From CAYGYG01 sp964354155 (GTDB lineage: Bacteria > Hydrothermota > Tepidihabitantia > SM23-42 > CAYGYG01), in contig CAYGYG010000004.1 of assembly GCA_964354155.1 (NCBI GenBank), forward strand, positions 74,608 to 138,607: 64,000 bases of DNA, in the 5' to 3' direction. Both the position numbers and the translations under genes were made by a program. The notes beneath the pieces are model-generated. The model did not search any database, was not told where the DNA came from, and saw only the letters and a program-made list of their open reading frames with translations. Each line of letters starts with the position of its first letter. Position 1 is the first letter of the stretch. Positions 1-7,886 of the stretch are shown piece by piece.

Positions 1-1098
1 GAAATCCCTCAGGCCGAAAACTACTATTACGCGCAACGATTCACCCCGTTGCTCAAGTATAATCCTTTTGTTTTCGGCCTGATTGGCCCTTTGGCACTGT
101 TGGGGATATTTCTGGTGTGGCCGAATCGCGAGAGCCGACTGGCCGCCTACCTGCTGATTGCCCTTGCCCTCTCTTATGTCGCTTTCTTCGTTATTGGGCG
201 CCTTCGGCAGCCGGCCGCGCCGCTGATCGTCGTGTTTGCCGGCGCGGCGGTCTACCGGCTTATCGAATCACTCAAACGACGCGAAGGCCGGCGTCTGCTT
301 AAGCCAGCCATTGTCCTTGGTGTGGCCGCACTTATCGTCTCGTTGCCGACCGTGTCTATGGACCGAAGACAGATGAAGCGCATGACCGAGAGTGACGCAA
401 GTATCAGTTTGATGTACCAGAAGAAATTTGTCGAAGCCGAGACGAAGCTGGCCGGTTTGATCAAGATGGATCCTTCTTTCACTCCGGCCTACAACAATCT
501 GGGCAATCTCTATTTGAGAAAGGGTCTGATTGAAAAGGCGCTGCCCTTTTACGAGCACGCGGTGAACCTGGATACAAGCGAAGGCGATTATCGCGCCAAT
601 CTCGGCATCGCCTATTCCCTGGTTGGACGGCTTGACGACGCAAAGCGCGAACTGATCAGGGCCAGGGCACTGCTTCCTTACTATCTTGCGATCAACGACA
701 ACATTGCCCAGGTGAATGAGGTTGCCGATCTCCTGGCCCGCAACCCGGCTGAGGCCAACCTGGTCATGGCCGAAAACGTCCTCGGTTTAGGCGACTTTGA
801 CCTGGCAATCCGGTTTTTCAACAAAAGCCTGTCCCATGACCCCAAGTCCCTGCGCGCCATCAACGATTTGGCGGTGGCTTACAGCTACCAGCAAGACTAT
901 GACCGAGCAATAAAGACTTTGCAGGCCGGCCTGAAGCTGTATCCGGATAACACTGACCTATTGCACAATACGGCCTCGATGTTCTACCAGAAAAAAGACT
1001 TTCCGAAGGCTCTTGAATACTGGAACAGGATATTACAGATCGCGCCGGAGAATCAGGAAGTGCGAGACCTCATCAGAGAAGTGGAACGCGGCAAGTAG
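1..1098 (+). CDS. Membrane-anchored tetratricopeptide-repeat protein, 5' end outside the window
   Basis: The reading frame is open from base 1, so the gene is cut by the window edge; 365 codons are visible. The visible N-terminal part (about residues 17-115) holds two to three hydrophobic segments separated by basic stretches such as RLRQPAAP and LKRREGRR. The rest (about residues 130-365) is a series of TPR helices with typical YNNLGNLYLRKG and AIRFFNKSLSHDP patterns. This arrangement is seen in glycosyltransferase-39/PMT-like integral membrane proteins with a C-terminal TPR tail, so the missing part may be a sugar transferase; that is an inference. TPR units normally bind partner proteins. 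The next gene has its own promoter, so this gene probably ends its transcript. Confidence 0.75.
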   Translation, partial: EIPQAENYYYAQRFTPLLKYNPFVFGLIGPLALLGIFLVWPNRESRLAAYLLIALALSYVAFFVIGRLRQPAAPLIVVFAGAAVYRLIESLKRREGRRLLKPAIVLGVAALIVSLPTVSMDRRQMKRMTESDASISLMYQKKFVEAETKLAGLIKMDPSFTPAYNNLGNLYLRKGLIEKALPFYEHAVNLDTSEGDYRANLGIAYSLVGRLDDAKRELIRARALLPYYLAINDNIAQVNEVADLLARNPAEANLVMAENVLGLGDFDLAIRFFNKSLSHDPKSLRAINDLAVAYSYQQDYDRAIKTLQAGLKLYPDNTDLLHNTASMFYQKKDFPKALEYWNRILQIAPENQEVRDLIREVERGK

Positions 1099-1312
1099 AG
1101 GGCGTGTTGTCCGAACACCCGCCTGTTCATAATCATCTCTAATCCCCCTATATCCCCCTTTACCAAAGGGGGGAAAGAGGATTTCATCCCAAGTGAGCCT
1201 CTTCCGGGCGCACCATGGTGCGCCCCTACAACTGAAATAACAATCATCGTAATCGATCTTTCCTCACCGTAATCAGTGAAAATGCGTTCTTCAGCACTCT
1301 TGACTATTTGGG
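1099..1312. repeat. Intergenic stretch with two dispersed palindromes
   Basis: No gene is seen here. At 1140-1185 lies a copy of the CCCCCT element (inner arms CCCCCTTT 1154-1161 and AAAGGGGG 1165-1172). At 1206-1225 there is a perfect 20-base palindrome, GGGCGCACCATGGTGCGCCC, followed by CTAC. At 1246-1290 is a GATTACGGTGA-like word that also occurs at 21062-21100. The hairpins could end transcription of the TPR gene, but no T-run follows them. Confidence 0.7.
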
Positions 1313-1345
1313 TTGACAAACCGCGCCCTTGAGCTATCATAGACG
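1313..1345 (+). promoter_or_regulatory. Sigma-70-type promoter giving a leaderless lolA-like mRNA
   Basis: TTGACA at 1313-1318 and TATCAT at 1335-1340 are separated by 16 bases. Only five bases lie between the -10 box and the ATG at 1346, so transcription should start at or next to the A of the start codon. No Shine-Dalgarno sequence can exist on such a transcript. Confidence 0.7.
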
Positions 1346-2068
1346 ATGCTTTTGATACTCTTCCTTGTCGCCCAGACCGTCGCGCCCGATTCGATTCTCA
1401 GGGCGGTTGATGCTCGATTGGCTCAGGTTAAGACCATCAAGGGTGAAATAAGACGCGAGCTCGTCCTGGGACGCGCCGGGCGCATGGAAACAATCGGCAA
1501 GTTCTACATGGCGATGCCCAGCAAGCTGCGGGTCGATCTTGCTTTACCCGACGAACAGGAATTCGTCACCGACGGGAAATACCTGTGGGTATATACGCCT
1601 GAGAAGAACGAACTCGTCACGCGGGATATTTCATCGCTTCTGCCCCCGGAGAAGCAGGGCCTGGGCGCTCTGATGGATTTCGGCAGCAGCATCGCCGGGA
1701 TGCTTGCCCAGGGCTTTGATTTGAAAGTCGACTACACCGGCCGGCTGCTCAAGTACAACGTGTGGATTATCCGCGGCAAGGCGCGGGATACGACCGCGGG
1801 CGTCAGCCGAATCCTGATCTGGGTTGACCGCGACAACTTCCTCATCCGGCGTTTCGAGACCTACGGCAGGAAGGACAAACTGACCAGCATCTACGTAGTT
1901 GAAAAAGACCGCGCCTTTGAAGACGGGATAATCTTGCCGGTGCAATACGAGATGAGAGTGGGAATCAAGGAAGGACTCATGAAGATCAGGAACTACCTCT
2001 CCCTCGTCGAAGTGAATACTGAAATCTCCGACAGTCTGTTCCACGCGCCCCGCATTGAGAAGGAGTGA
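1346..2068 (+). CDS. LolA-like outer-membrane lipoprotein carrier protein
   Basis: This 240-residue protein has the fold signature of LolA/LolB-like periplasmic carriers: a short signal peptide (residues 1 to about 15), then alternating strands with the typical sequence LWVYTPEKNELVTRD near residue 75 and a conserved FYMAMPSKLRVD segment before it. LolA ferries lipoproteins from the LolCDE transporter to the outer membrane. The hydrophobic signal core starts straight after Met without a basic n-region, yet the start is fixed by the promoter that abuts it. Length fits the family (200-250 residues). It stands alone between the TPR gene and the riboswitch-controlled receptor. The assignment as a LolA-family protein is good; whether it is the main lipoprotein chaperone cannot be told. 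Confidence 0.75.
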   Translation: MLLILFLVAQTVAPDSILRAVDARLAQVKTIKGEIRRELVLGRAGRMETIGKFYMAMPSKLRVDLALPDEQEFVTDGKYLWVYTPEKNELVTRDISSLLPPEKQGLGALMDFGSSIAGMLAQGFDLKVDYTGRLLKYNVWIIRGKARDTTAGVSRILIWVDRDNFLIRRFETYGRKDKLTSIYVVEKDRAFEDGIILPVQYEMRVGIKEGLMKIRNYLSLVEVNTEISDSLFHAPRIEKE

Positions 2069-2242
2069 GACGGATACCGCGAAATTGTGGAATGATGGAA
2101 TCATGGAATAATGTTTTGCTGGGCCAATCGCTGTAATCCGCTGTTTCATCACTGCGCTGTCGTGTGCGCCCCGAGTATTTCGAGGGGTAATCGATGATGC
2201 GATAGCATCAGTTCTTTGAAACGACAGAAAGACAGGCGAAAG
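2069..2242 (+). other. Intergenic stretch upstream of the cobalamin riboswitch
   Basis: No gene. It begins with a stuttering GGAATGATGGAATCATGGAA repeat (2087-2110), also found on the other strand at 62160-62220. A small hairpin GATGC-GATA-GCATC lies near 2200-2213. I could not find a convincing -35/-10 pair for the riboswitch transcript here. Confidence 0.5.
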
Positions 2243-2468
2243 TAACTTGTGGAAGTCAGGGAAGGCCGTGAAAATCGGCCGCAGTCGCCGCTACTGTAAT
2301 TGGGGACGAAAGCCAGGAGGCCACTGCGCGTAAGGGCAATCGAGCAAAGGGCAGAGAGCAAGAAAGCCTATCAGGACATCAGAGGATCTCTCTACTCGCT
2401 GCTCCCTTTATAGCGGGAAGGCCGGCGAGTAGGAAGATCCATAAGCCAGGAGACCTATCCACAGGTTT
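2243..2468 (+). promoter_or_regulatory. Cobalamin (B12) riboswitch
   Basis: The B12 box AGCCAGGAGACCTATCC lies at 2444-2460, and the core upstream strand GGGAAGGCCGTGAAAATC followed by GCCGCTACTGTAA is at about 2259-2297. An 8-base-pair closing stem can form between ACTTGTGG (2245-2252) and CCACAGGT (2459-2466). The variable peripheral loop between CACTGCGCG and GCGGGAAGGC is long (about 80 bases) and contains the word-like string CATCAGAGGATC. The element precedes a TonB-dependent receptor, the classic btuB arrangement: coenzyme B12 binding should lower receptor synthesis when the cell has enough cobalamin. Confidence 0.92.
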
Positions 2469-2473
2469 TCATA

Positions 2474-2537
2474 AGACCCTTCGGACGAAAGGTAGCATCT
2501 ACCCTCTTTTCCGAAGGGCAAGGTCTCAACCAGGAGG
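2474..2537 (+). promoter_or_regulatory. Likely riboswitch expression-platform hairpin and Shine-Dalgarno
   Basis: CCCTTCGGA (2477-2485) is complementary to TCCGAAGGG (2510-2518), with a small inner hairpin GGTAG/CTACC between. The right arm ends 13 bases before the Shine-Dalgarno AGGAGG (2532-2537), which is five bases from the ATG. There is no T-run after the stem, so control of translation seems more likely than termination. This is inferred from base pairing only. Confidence 0.55.
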
Positions 2538-2542
2538 TAATC

Positions 2543-4516
2543 ATGAAGAGAACCTTGCTCTTTTTGCTTATTGCTGCTCTCGGTTCAGCTCAAGAAACAG
2601 GAACCTATGAGCTTGATACAACCTTGGTCACCGCGACCCGCGACCCGAGGCCCTTAAGAGAAATCTCGCTGTCAACCACGGTTCTTACCCACAGCAAGAC
2701 CCAAGCCCTACAGCCTTTCGATCTCGCCGAGGCCGCCAAGAGCCGCGCCGGTATCGACGTTTTACAGTATGGCGGTATCGGCTCAGTGTCAACCATGTCG
2801 GTACGCGGCATAACATCAACCGGCGTGCTCCTCCTCAGGGATGGCCGCCCGGTCAACTCGATTCTCACCGGGGCCGGCGACTTGAGCATGATACCGTACC
2901 GGCTGACCGACCGCATTGAGATCATCAAAGGCCCCACCTCGGCATTGTACGGCGCCAACGGTCTGGGCGGCGCGGTCAACATCGTAACGGAAAGGACCGG
3001 GACCCGGCCCGCCCTTGAAGCTGGTTTCCGAATCGCCGACCCTCGACTTCACGACTATTGGGCGGGCCTTCTACTGCCCTGGCGCAACCTCAGATACCAA
3101 CTCGACGCCGGATTCACCGCGTCAAACGGGGTCCGCACCAACTCTGATTACGAGAACACCACGATTGACAACCGCCTTGGAGTGCGCCTGGCGCCGGTTG
3201 TGCTGTCGGCCGCCCTCGGCCACGCCCGGCGCGACCTGGGTCTGCCCGGACCGCTTCCGGCCGTGGGTGTGCCGCCGCTCTTCGGAGATTCTTTGGCCTC
3301 GTCGCGGTTTGACAATCAGAAGGACGAGGTCTGGCGCGGCGACCTCAAGGCCAAGGGGGAAATATCTGAGGGTCTTGATTTCGAGGCTGCTCTCTACGGG
3401 GACAAGACCAGCCTTGATTTTCACACACAGTATCCCGGTTTCATGAGCGACACAATCATCGAAGACTATCGGTGGTTGGTTAGTACCGGCGGCGGACACG
3501 GCATTGTATCCTGGCGTCACGGAACGGCCCGATACGCCCTCGGCATCGACGCCCGTTACGACTCACTCAAGAGCATCCTCTTATCGAACCAGCCGGCGGA
3601 TACGACCTGGTACGCATCATCGCTCAACTTCGGAACCTGGATTGATGCCACAATCAAACTCTCTCCGGCGGTGACCTTCGATCTCGCGAACCGGTATGAC
3701 CGTAATCGCGCCTATGGCGGTTTCTGGTCAACTCAAATAGGAGCTATCCTGGCCTTGTCCGCGGACCGGACCCTGAAAGCCTCAGTCGGGCAGGCATTTC
3801 GCGCCCCGACCTTTAATGACCTGTACCTGCCCAAGTACGGCAACCGCCAGCTCAAACCGGAACAAGGCGTTGCGGCCGAATTGGGTGTGGGTCAATCCTT
3901 GGGCAACTTCGGGACCTTTGGCGTAACAGCCTTTTATCGAGATGTAACCGACAAGATCGCCTGGCAGCCTGGTGCGAGCGGCACCTGGCGTCCGGTGAAC
4001 GTCAACTCGGTCACGATCGGCGGTGCCGAAGCTTCGCTATCGATCCAGCCGGTCACCGGGGTCAAGCTTGAGGTTGACCTGACCGCACAATCAGCAACCC
4101 AGAGAAACCGTGAGCTTGTCTACTCGGACATGCTCGCCGATTCGATCGTCTTTGCCGACGTCGAAAGACGCTCGGCTTACGTACCGCAGCACACCGGAGG
4201 AGTAACCGGTCTATTCGGTTTGCCCCTGCAAACCACGGCCACACTGCGCTTACACTACAGCGGCGACCGCCTCAATTATTACGAAGACTATGCCAACTAT
4301 CCGGCGGTGCAGATGACCGCGAAGACCCTGCCTTCAAGCTGGACAATCGACGCCGGCATCTTCCGGGAATTCGGGCCATATCTCAAGTTCGGCGTTGGGG
4401 CAAAAAACCTCTTCGATGAAAAATACGCCTTGCAGTTTGGCAACACCGTCAAGGATCGCGACTACCCCATGCCTGGGAGATCGTTCTTCGCTCAGATCAG
4501 CGCAGGTAGGAGATAG
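2543..4516 (+). CDS. TonB-dependent outer-membrane receptor, BtuB-like (cobalamin uptake)
   Basis: The 657-residue product has a signal peptide (about 1-16, ending GSAQ), a TonB-box-like stretch LDTTLVTATRDPR (about 24-36), a plug domain with the hallmarks SVRGI and IEIIKGPTSALYGANGLGGAVNIV, and a long C-terminal beta-barrel. Such receptors import cobalamin or chelated iron across the outer membrane with energy from TonB-ExbBD. The upstream cobalamin riboswitch makes a corrinoid the likely substrate. No btuCDF or tonB gene is nearby. The start has a strong AGGAGG five bases upstream. The assignment as TonB receptor is firm; BtuB function rests on the riboswitch. Confidence 0.9.
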   Translation: MKRTLLFLLIAALGSAQETGTYELDTTLVTATRDPRPLREISLSTTVLTHSKTQALQPFDLAEAAKSRAGIDVLQYGGIGSVSTMSVRGITSTGVLLLRDGRPVNSILTGAGDLSMIPYRLTDRIEIIKGPTSALYGANGLGGAVNIVTERTGTRPALEAGFRIADPRLHDYWAGLLLPWRNLRYQLDAGFTASNGVRTNSDYENTTIDNRLGVRLAPVVLSAALGHARRDLGLPGPLPAVGVPPLFGDSLASSRFDNQKDEVWRGDLKAKGEISEGLDFEAALYGDKTSLDFHTQYPGFMSDTIIEDYRWLVSTGGGHGIVSWRHGTARYALGIDARYDSLKSILLSNQPADTTWYASSLNFGTWIDATIKLSPAVTFDLANRYDRNRAYGGFWSTQIGAILALSADRTLKASVGQAFRAPTFNDLYLPKYGNRQLKPEQGVAAELGVGQSLGNFGTFGVTAFYRDVTDKIAWQPGASGTWRPVNVNSVTIGGAEASLSIQPVTGVKLEVDLTAQSATQRNRELVYSDMLADSIVFADVERRSAYVPQHTGGVTGLFGLPLQTTATLRLHYSGDRLNYYEDYANYPAVQMTAKTLPSSWTIDAGIFREFGPYLKFGVGAKNLFDEKYALQFGNTVKDRDYPMPGRSFFAQISAGRR

Positions 4517-5106
4517 TGGAGGGGAGTTTCGGCCGGGTATGAAACCCGGCCCTACGGTCAGAGGACGTGTAGAGATAAGAGATCGAGCAGATCAGCTCAT
4601 CAGAAGATAAGTGGGAGGCGTATCAGAATAGCAGACGATACCGGCGATGGGTCTTCAGAACTATTGATCTCGGCATTAATCCATCTGCAGTAATGAATTG
4701 ATTTAGATTCTTCGCGGAGTCTACACTGAGCGGGGCGAATGTGCTCAGAATGACAGGCAGGAGCTTTATCCTGAGGACTTCGCCAGGAGGCCCAAGGATC
4801 ACTATCTGTCAAGGTGGTTATGCCGAAATCAGTAAGCAGCGAGTGAACAGTGGCGAGCAGAGTGATTCTTTCACTTTTTGATTTTTGCTCTTTGATATTT
4901 GATATAAAAATGAAACTCCCCCTCCGGTCACACTTTGTCGGTTCTCTAGAACCTCCATCCTGCGACATTGTGACACGCTGCCCACACCCACGATACTGGA
5001 CGGGACAGGCTTTGAACGGATTCTACACATTAATAATGTGCAAAAACTATGCCCAGCCCACAAGACGAAGCTGTGCAAAAAGCAATCAGTGAAAATGCCT
5101 TGAGTT
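4517..5106. repeat. Gene-free stretch with several dispersed repeats
   Basis: No gene is supported between the receptor and lysC. 4531-4551 is a hairpin GGCCGGG-TATGAAA-CCCGGCC followed by CTACG. 4585-4615 is a CATCAGAAGAT word repeat like 57440-57490. 4706-4757 is an element running from AGATTCTTCGCGGAG to CAGAATGACAG, the reverse of the TGTCATTC-type elements at 34014 and 62030. 4866-4905 carries TTTGATATTTGATAT, also present at 21138-21175. Confidence 0.6.
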
Positions 5107-5160
5107 CGCCTATGGGTATATTGTTACCCAAATAGGAATAATAATACCTAGCGGGTATTT
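5107..5160 (-). terminator. Putative terminator hairpins after lysC
   Basis: Read on the minus strand, just past the lysC stop codon, AATACC-CGCTA-GGTATT forms a six-pair hairpin followed by ATTATT. A second, longer stem (TGGGTA with TACCCA, extended by CCTAT/ATAGG) follows at about 5107-5134. Both are weak to moderate; the T-rich stretch supports termination. Confidence 0.45.
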
Positions 5161-6411
5161 CTATAGGGCGAGGTCTTTCAGAATTTCGTAGGCGTGTTCC
5201 AGGTCGTTGCTCTCAAGAAACACGGTGATGTCGCTGTGGATTGTCAGCATCTCGATGATGTTGATGCCGCGCGCGGCCAGGAGGTCTCCGACCCGGCCGA
5301 TCACGCCAGGCTCTTCGACGAAGGCGACGCTCGACAGCTTGAGGCGGGCTATCCCCTTCCGCATCGAGACCGTCTTGAATCTGGACTCGGCCTGCGCCGT
5401 CTCGAACAGAGCCCGGTAGGCAATATCGGCCTGGGCTTCCGGGATGTAGACGCCGATGAACTGATCGCTTACCGACACACCAAAGATGGATATCTCGAGT
5501 CGGGCGAGCCGGTCCGTAATCTTGTTAAGCAGGCCAAAAGCCTTGGTTGAGATGAAATCGTCACCCACGAGCGTAACCGACGCCAGGCGCTCATCGGTCT
5601 TGAAGACCTGGGACTCGACATGGCCGACGATCTCAGTGCCCCCCTGGGCCAAAGACTCGCTTTCGTAATGAATGACTCGGGCCGTCTGACCGGGTAGCTT
5701 GTACTGCAGTGCATCCTGATGGATTACCCGCGCGCCGCCGCGCGCCATCATGATCAGTTCTTTGGTCGTGATGCGTGCGATGTGGTCCTGGCCCCCGAAT
5801 TTTCCCGGGTCTCCCTTCATGACGCCGACCACATCGGTTACGATGATCACTTCATCGGCACGGCTGCAGCGCCCCACAACAAAGGCGCTGATGTCGCTGC
5901 CCCCGCGCCCCAGGGTAATTATTCCGCCGGCGTCATCGACGGCCAGAAAGCCGCAAATCACCGGGACTACCCCCTGCCGGACGATGGGTTCGAGAAGGCC
6001 CTCCCACTGCGCCTGCGTCTTCATTACGTCGACAACGGCATAGCCGGTCTGGTTGGTCTTCTCCGCGACCAAGGCACTGGACGCAACCGCCCGGCCGACA
6101 ACCGGCCAGAAGTCGAGATCCGGGGTTATTGCTCGTGCCGGCACGCCCAGCGACTCAAGCGTCGCGGCCATGACATTGGCGCTCAACCGCTCGCCGAAGG
6201 AGGCGATCGCGTCGAAAACCCGCGGGTCGGCCTGGTTTCCGGTCACGATATTGAGCAGGGTCACCAGTTCGGTGGTGGTTGTGCCCATCGCCGAGACAAC
6301 AACAATCACCGTATCCCCCCCATCGCGCAAGGCCTTTACTTTGCCGGCCATCTTCCTGACCAGTGCGCCCGAACCGAGACTCGTGCCGCCGAACTTCACG
6401 ACGCGCCGCAT
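5161..6411 (-). CDS. lysC: Aspartate kinase (first step of the aspartate family pathway)
   Basis: The 416-residue enzyme phosphorylates aspartate to aspartyl phosphate, the entry to lysine/diaminopimelate, methionine and threonine. It shows the N-terminal signature KFGGTS (residues 6-11), the FGERLSA segment, the TLGRGGSD motif and two C-terminal ACT domains (from about residue 270), which normally bind inhibitory amino acids. I chose the ATG at 6411, preceded by AGGAGC, over an in-frame start 13 codons upstream because the family begins a few residues before the KFGGTS motif. It follows lysA on the same strand after 185 bases that contain a CCCCCT repeat. With lysA and dapF in this window, it belongs to the meso-diaminopimelate route. 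Confidence 0.93.
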   Translation of the reverse strand: MRRVVKFGGTSLGSGALVRKMAGKVKALRDGGDTVIVVVSAMGTTTTELVTLLNIVTGNQADPRVFDAIASFGERLSANVMAATLESLGVPARAITPDLDFWPVVGRAVASSALVAEKTNQTGYAVVDVMKTQAQWEGLLEPIVRQGVVPVICGFLAVDDAGGIITLGRGGSDISAFVVGRCSRADEVIIVTDVVGVMKGDPGKFGGQDHIARITTKELIMMARGGARVIHQDALQYKLPGQTARVIHYESESLAQGGTEIVGHVESQVFKTDERLASVTLVGDDFISTKAFGLLNKITDRLARLEISIFGVSVSDQFIGVYIPEAQADIAYRALFETAQAESRFKTVSMRKGIARLKLSSVAFVEEPGVIGRVGDLLAARGINIIEMLTIHSDITVFLESNDLEHAYEILKDLAL

Positions 6412-6596
6412 TGTGCTCCTTTTTGATGTGAGATCAAAAACGAATTGCACGAGTGTAAGTGTCCTGTGCTATTCGTTATCAAGGTGAATCTCTTCTGTCT
6501 GAGGACAAGACAATCCCCCTATATCCCCCTTTTGTAAAGGGGGATAATAGGAGATTTGAATTCGAATCTTTATGCGGGTAATTCGTTATCATTCGG
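6412..6596. repeat. Short spacer with CCCCCT palindrome copy
   Basis: 6511-6557 is a copy of the dispersed element (AATCCCCCTATATCCCCCTT arm, then AAAGGGGGATAATAGGAG). It separates lysA from lysC. No promoter for lysC was recognised here. Confidence 0.7.
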
Positions 6597-7859
6597 TCAA
6601 TGCGATCGATCCACAAGCCTCGGTATCTTCTCACCGAGAATCAGATCTCGATATGATTCGCGCTTCCTTATCAGATAGGCCTTCTTGCCTTTTACCAGCA
6701 CTTCGGCGGATCGCGGCCGTGCGTTGTAGTTTGATGACATCGAAAAGCCGTAGGCGCCGGCACTCATGATCGCCATGAGGTCGCCGCGCCCGAACCTCGG
6801 CACGTTGCGGTCAAGGGCGAAGAAGTCCCCGGATTCGCAGATCGGCCCGACCACGTCGGCTTTCATCGTAGCCGCGCGTTGCCGCTCCGCTTTGATCTCA
6901 TGGTAGGCACCGTACAGCATCGGCCGGATCAAGTCGTTCATGCCCGCGTCCACGATGATGAAATTCTTCCCGGAGCTCTTCTTGACCAGAGTAACGCGGG
7001 TCAGAAGAATCCCGGCATTGCCGACAATCACCCGGCCCGGCTCCATCATTATCTGGATGTCCGCGTCCCGGGCCAGCGGCCCCAGCTTTCCGGCCAGCTC
7101 TTCGAAGGAAAATACCGCCTCATCCTTATAAGTGATACCGATGCCGCCCCCGATGTCGACAAACCGGAGCGGGAACCCATCCCGGCGCAGTCGTTTCACC
7201 AAAGCCAGCGTCCTTTCGAACGCGGCCAGAAAGGGCTTGAGCCTGGTGACCTGGGAACCAATGTGGTGATGGATGCCGACCACGCGCAGGCCACGGCAGG
7301 AGCGGGCCATTCTGAAGGCCGCCATGGCTCGCCTTGCTTCAATACCGAATTTGTGAATGCGCATCCCGGTCGCGATGTAAGCGTGGGTTCGGGGATCGAT
7401 GTCCGGGTTGATGCGCAACGCGACGTTCACCCGGCGCCGCGCCCGCTGGGCCTGCCGATTGAGCGTCGCCAGCTCCTCGACCGAGTCGGCGACAACCGCG
7501 AATACCCGCTGCTTCATGGCGTAGGCAACCTCGGCATCGGTCTTCCCCACTCCCCCGAAAATGATACGGCCCGGCGGAAACCCGGCGGCAAGCGCCCGGT
7601 ACAATTCCCCCCCGGACACGACATCAAGCCATGAACCCAGGCTCTTGAAAACGTTCAGGATTGCGACATTCGAATTGGCCTTCACCGCGTAGGTTATAAT
7701 GATGTCAACCGGCCGCCAGGCATCACGCAATCTCAGGAAGTGCCGGGCAATAGTCTCACAGGAGTAAACGTAACAGGGGGTTCCAAACCGCCGTGCGATT
7801 TCCCGCAGGGCAACCTGTTCACAGAATAGACTCCCCTTCCGATACGTGAAATAATTCAT
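6597..7859 (-). CDS. lysA: Diaminopimelate decarboxylase
   Basis: The 420-residue, PLP-dependent fold-III enzyme converts meso-diaminopimelate to lysine, the last step of the pathway. The PLP lysine lies in YAVKANSN (Lys60), followed by the HHHIGSQ motif (about 197-203), the glycine loop GGGIGI and the CESGDF segment near residue 353, whose Cys reaches the partner active site in the dimer. Length matches the family. It begins 27 bases after the stop of the OmpA-type gene on the same strand, so it is probably transcribed from that gene's promoter. No clear Shine-Dalgarno site precedes the ATG. Confidence 0.93.
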   Translation of the reverse strand: MNYFTYRKGSLFCEQVALREIARRFGTPCYVYSCETIARHFLRLRDAWRPVDIIITYAVKANSNVAILNVFKSLGSWLDVVSGGELYRALAAGFPPGRIIFGGVGKTDAEVAYAMKQRVFAVVADSVEELATLNRQAQRARRRVNVALRINPDIDPRTHAYIATGMRIHKFGIEARRAMAAFRMARSCRGLRVVGIHHHIGSQVTRLKPFLAAFERTLALVKRLRRDGFPLRFVDIGGGIGITYKDEAVFSFEELAGKLGPLARDADIQIMMEPGRVIVGNAGILLTRVTLVKKSSGKNFIIVDAGMNDLIRPMLYGAYHEIKAERQRAATMKADVVGPICESGDFFALDRNVPRFGRGDLMAIMSAGAYGFSMSSNYNARPRSAEVLVKGKKAYLIRKRESYRDLILGEKIPRLVDRSH

Positions 7860-7886
7860 TGTCTGATGCTTCGGTCCGCGAGGGCG

